A stretch of DNA of 7,505 nucleotides from Nitrospinota bacterium (GTDB lineage: Bacteria > Nitrospinota_A > UBA7883): NCBI GenBank assembly GCA_029880775.1, contig JAOUNV010000079.1:1-7505 (forward strand). The letters are read 5' to 3'. This document shows, piece by piece, positions 5,289 through 7,505 of this stretch (its first letter is position 1; each line of letters begins with the position of its first letter). Below the pieces are notes generated by a model, which was given only the letters and a program-made list of their open reading frames with translations, was not told where the DNA came from and did not search any database. The translations under genes and the position numbers were made by a program.

Positions 5289-6359
5289 ATGCCAACCGTG
5301 AACCTTACTGAGAACCCAAGAGCGCTAATCATCAAGCCGTCCTCTTTCGGCGACGTGATCCACGCCCTTCCTGTGGCCCGCGCCATCAAGCTTGCCGCCC
5401 CCCATGTGACGGTGGACTGGGTTATCTCCGATTCGTTGACCGATCTTGTGGCCATGTCGCCATATGTGGACTCTTACATTCCTTTTAAGCGGGCGCGATG
5501 GACCAAGTGGTGGCGCCCCTCGGTTCTGGAGGATATCGTGGCCCAGGTGAGGAAAGCTCGGATCAAGGAGTATGGCGTCGTAATCGATCTGCAAGGGCTG
5601 CTACGCTCCGGGCTCATGACGCTGGCGTGCAGGGCAAAGGTAAAGGTCGGCTTTCCCAGCGCCAGAGAGGGCGCCTGGCTTTTCTATAACGACAATATCT
5701 CTGTCCCTCCAGAGGCGATTCATGCCGTGGACAGGTATATGTCGGCGCTAAAGGCGCTGGGGATTGAGAACAGCGCCGGAGTGGAATATGGCCTGGTGGA
5801 GAGCGAAGAGGATAAAGCCTGGGCCGAGAGCGATCTGCCAGCCGAGCCTTTCGTGGCGATTAATCCCAATGCCCGATGGGTCGCCAAACGATGGCCCCTG
5901 GCGCGTTTTGGGCATCTGTGCCGGGAGTTGGAGAAAAAGTTCGGTTACAGGGTAGTGATCATAGGAGGCCCGGACGACGTGGCTGACGGGTCCAAGCTTG
6001 CCCTGATGGCGGGGGACTGGTCTCGCGACCTCACCGGCAAAACCTCCCCAGGCAGGCTGGCGGCGCTGCTTCGCCGGGCGAAGGCTCTTTTCACCAACGA
6101 TTCCGGTCCGCTGCATCTGGCTGTGGCGGTGGGGACCCCATCGGTTTCGTTCTTCGGCCCCACGGACCCGGCGAAAACCGGCCCATATGGCCCAGGGCAT
6201 ATAGTCCTGCGCTCCGAGAGGGATTGCTCTCCGTGCTTTAAAAGAACATGTCCCTATAATCACGAATGCATGACCGATATTCAAGTTTCCGACGCAGTGG
6301 AAGCCTGGGAGGCCCAATCTTCCAAGGAAGGAAAGACCCATGGACGAGTCGCTATTTAA
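5289..6359 (+). CDS. Glycosyltransferase family 9, LPS heptosyltransferase (WaaC-like)
   Basis: 356 residues, normal for GT9 heptosyltransferases. The N-terminal half has KPSSFGDVIHALP (16-28), with the Gly-Asp loop that contains the catalytic Asp in this family (here Asp22), then VDWVIS, a Trp-rich RARWTKWWRP, and VIDLQGLLRSGL, all typical of heptosyltransferase I (WaaC/RfaC). The C-terminal half has NPNARWVAKRWPLARFG and TNDSGPLHLAVAVGTPSVSFFGPTD (starting at residue 269), the ADP-heptose-binding region of the family. Four cysteines near the end (313, 316, 321, 327) follow the CxxC-x4-C pattern more often seen in heptosyltransferase II (WaaF). It would transfer L-glycero-D-manno-heptose to the Kdo/inner core of lipid A on the cytoplasmic face of the inner membrane. 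The exact acceptor is uncertain, so I give no symbol. Its last 20 nt overlap the PAP2 gene. The likely co-transcribed gmhB makes a precursor of its sugar donor. Confidence 0.85.
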   Translation: MPTVNLTENPRALIIKPSSFGDVIHALPVARAIKLAAPHVTVDWVISDSLTDLVAMSPYVDSYIPFKRARWTKWWRPSVLEDIVAQVRKARIKEYGVVIDLQGLLRSGLMTLACRAKVKVGFPSAREGAWLFYNDNISVPPEAIHAVDRYMSALKALGIENSAGVEYGLVESEEDKAWAESDLPAEPFVAINPNARWVAKRWPLARFGHLCRELEKKFGYRVVIIGGPDDVADGSKLALMAGDWSRDLTGKTSPGRLAALLRRAKALFTNDSGPLHLAVAVGTPSVSFFGPTDPAKTGPYGPGHIVLRSERDCSPCFKRTCPYNHECMTDIQVSDAVEAWEAQSSKEGKTHGRVAI

Positions 6360-6894
6360 GGCGATAAATCAGGGATTGGCCGACCCCACTATTGATTGGG
6401 TAATGGCGACTATCACCAGCCCGGAGTCTTGGCTGGCGCCGGGAGTGATGCTTGCCACGGCGCTGTGCCTTTACGGGCGCAAAAAAGGGATTGTAGCCTT
6501 GGCGGCGGCGGTCTTTGCGGTAGGCGCCGGAGACATGCTGGCCCACAATGTGATCAAGCCGATGGTGGGCCGCCATCGCCCATGCGCCGAACTGCCCGAT
6601 GTCCATCAGCCCAGTCAGGTGGGGTGCACCGATTCTTTCTCGTTCCCCTCCAACCATGCGGTGAACAGCTTCTCTTTCGCTGCTGTTATTGGGATCATAT
6701 ACCCCAGAATGCTCATTGCCCTTGCGCCGATAGCTCTTTTGGTGGCTCTTTCCCGAGTGGCGGTGGGGGTCCACTACCCGGCGGACGTGGTGGCGGGGGC
6801 GGTCCTGGGGGTTATCATCGGAGTTTCCACGGCGGCGTTGGCCCGGAGGCTTGCGATGACCCATTGGCAGGAAGAGGCGCTGGAAGATGGATAA
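6340..6894 (+). CDS. PAP2 family membrane phosphatase
   Basis: 184 residues with all three PAP2 signature motifs: K73-x6-R80-P81 (KPMVGRHRP), P103-S-N-H106 and S138-R-x5-H145-x3-D149 (SRVAVGVHYPAD). His106 and His145 are the expected catalytic pair, with Asp149 supporting the latter. Motif 2 is PSNH instead of the commoner PSGH, a tolerated variant. Hydrophobic segments at about 31-46, 50-68, 108-122, 124-137 and 149-171 indicate a multi-span inner-membrane enzyme with the active site probably facing the periplasm. Family members dephosphorylate undecaprenyl diphosphate, lipid A, phosphatidylglycerol phosphate or related lipids. Lying between two heptose/LPS genes suggests a lipid A or lipid-carrier substrate, which is inference. 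AGGAAGGAAAG ending about 7 nt before the ATG is a good ribosome-binding site. The start overlaps the heptosyltransferase by 20 nt and the end overlaps gmhB by 8 nt. Confidence 0.9.
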   Translation: MDESLFKAINQGLADPTIDWVMATITSPESWLAPGVMLATALCLYGRKKGIVALAAAVFAVGAGDMLAHNVIKPMVGRHRPCAELPDVHQPSQVGCTDSFSFPSNHAVNSFSFAAVIGIIYPRMLIALAPIALLVALSRVAVGVHYPADVVAGAVLGVIIGVSTAALARRLAMTHWQEEALEDG

Positions 6895-7474
6895 ACGCCC
6901 TGCCGTGTTCCTGGATCGGGACGGATGCGTGAACGTGGAGGATAACCATATCCGGAACCTGGACCAATTCCGCCTCTACCCCGAGTCTCTTGATTCTATA
7001 AAAAAGCTTAACGCCGCCGGGTTCCTGGTGGTGGTGATCACCAATCAATCTGGTGTGGCCAGGGGTTTTATGACGGAGGAGCTGGTGCGGCGGACCAATG
7101 GCACGCTACGAGAATGGGCTTCCGAGGCCGGAGTCGTGATCGATGGGATTTATTACTGCCCCCACCACCCGGAAGGCACTGTGGAAAAATACGCCATCTA
7201 TTGCAAATGCCGCAAGCCGGCGCCGGGGATGCTGTTGCAGGCTTCCGAGGATCTGGGGATAGATTTTTCCCGCTCGTTTGTGATAGGGGACAAGATCTCC
7301 GACATCGGTCTTGGCCCGGTGGTGGGGGCCAGGTCCATCCTGGTTCGCACCGGGTATGGCGCGGCTCAACTGGAAAAAATAAAGAGCGGAGAGGCGCCCT
7401 GGCCGGATCATGTGGCTGATGGAATCGGCGATGCTATCGACTGGATATTGGATCATCATGGAACAGAGGGCTGA
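6887..7474 (+). CDS. gmhB: D-glycero-beta-D-manno-heptose 1,7-bisphosphate 7-phosphatase (GmhB)
   Basis: 195 residues; E. coli GmhB is about 191. HAD motif I is FLDRDGCVN with nucleophile Asp10 and acid/base Asp12; motif II is TNQSGVARG with Thr52; motif III Lys110 in CRKPAPGM; motif IV GDKISD with Asp135 and Asp139. The zinc-binding set that marks this HAD subgroup is complete: C91-P-H93 and C106-K-C108. The enzyme removes the 7-phosphate from heptose 1,7-bisphosphate, a cytoplasmic step toward ADP-heptose for LPS inner core. The histidinol-phosphate phosphatase domain of HisB is a close relative, but the neighbouring heptosyltransferase favours GmhB. The start overlaps the PAP2 gene by 8 nt; GGAAGAGG about 10 nt upstream can act as ribosome-binding site. 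No terminator is seen in the 31 nt left in the window. Confidence 0.92.
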   Translation: MDKRPAVFLDRDGCVNVEDNHIRNLDQFRLYPESLDSIKKLNAAGFLVVVITNQSGVARGFMTEELVRRTNGTLREWASEAGVVIDGIYYCPHHPEGTVEKYAIYCKCRKPAPGMLLQASEDLGIDFSRSFVIGDKISDIGLGPVVGARSILVRTGYGAAQLEKIKSGEAPWPDHVADGIGDAIDWILDHHGTEG

Positions 7475-7483
7475 GGGCTTCAC

Positions 7484-7493
7484 CCCTATAGGG
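7484..7493. repeat. Short perfect palindrome at the right edge
   Basis: CCCTATAGGG is a perfect 10-bp palindrome 9 nt after the gmhB stop, followed by AACCTCTAAAAA at the window edge. It may be the beginning of a larger intergenic structure or repeat that lies mostly outside the window. There is no T-run on the plus strand, so it is not a recognisable terminator of the gmhB operon as far as can be seen. Confidence 0.3.
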
Positions 7494-7505
7494 AACCTCT
7501 AAAAA

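Noticed and set aside
6352..6932. Open frames of 170-178 codons on both strands over the PAP2 gene
   Set aside because: They are GC-driven shadows; the 6340-6894 frame has all three PAP2 motifs in order.

Overview
The window is about 7.5 kb of fairly GC-rich bacterial chromosome, densely coded on both strands. The organism is very probably Gram-negative: it carries an LPS-type heptosyltransferase, the heptose-bisphosphate phosphatase GmhB and an exported substrate-binding protein. The long soluble multidomain signalling proteins fit a deltaproteobacterium-like or other uncultured Gram-negative lineage, but the sequence does not fix the taxon. No rRNA, tRNA, CRISPR array, transposase or phage gene is visible.

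Layout. (1) 1-695, minus strand: the N-terminal 231 codons of a periplasmic solute-binding protein, running off the left edge. A run of nine cytosines lies just after its signal peptide. (2) 696-1029: a non-coding divergent region with a candidate promoter for each side, a 9-bp direct repeat, a short inverted repeat and a ladder of CATG motifs. (3) 1030-4145, plus strand: two signalling genes 17 nt apart. The first encodes REC-GGDEF-REC-histidine kinase in one soluble chain. The second encodes REC-HPt. Together they hold every part of a multistep phosphorelay plus a diguanylate cyclase output. (4) 4174-4920, minus strand: a ComF-type phosphoribosyltransferase, convergent with the signalling pair. 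(5) 5052-7474, plus strand: DUF2905 membrane protein, GT9 heptosyltransferase, PAP2 phosphatase and GmhB. The last three overlap by 20 and 8 nt and so form a tight translational unit for LPS inner-core/envelope assembly.

How they work together. In the signalling pair, histidine-derived phosphate could move between the kinase, three receivers and the HPt domain, and one receiver sits directly in front of an intact GGEEF cyclase with an intact c-di-GMP inhibitory site. In the envelope operon, GmhB makes a precursor of ADP-heptose, the GT9 enzyme would transfer heptose, and the PAP2 enzyme probably removes phosphate from a lipid or lipid-linked substrate. The link between the signalling pair and the envelope operon is only proximity.

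The most unusual items are the REC-GGDEF-REC-kinase fusion with its REC-HPt partner, the in-frame poly-C tract in the binding-protein gene, and three genes without a clear Shine-Dalgarno at their furthest-upstream ATG that have a -10-like hexamer 5-7 nt before it, which hints at leaderless transcripts.
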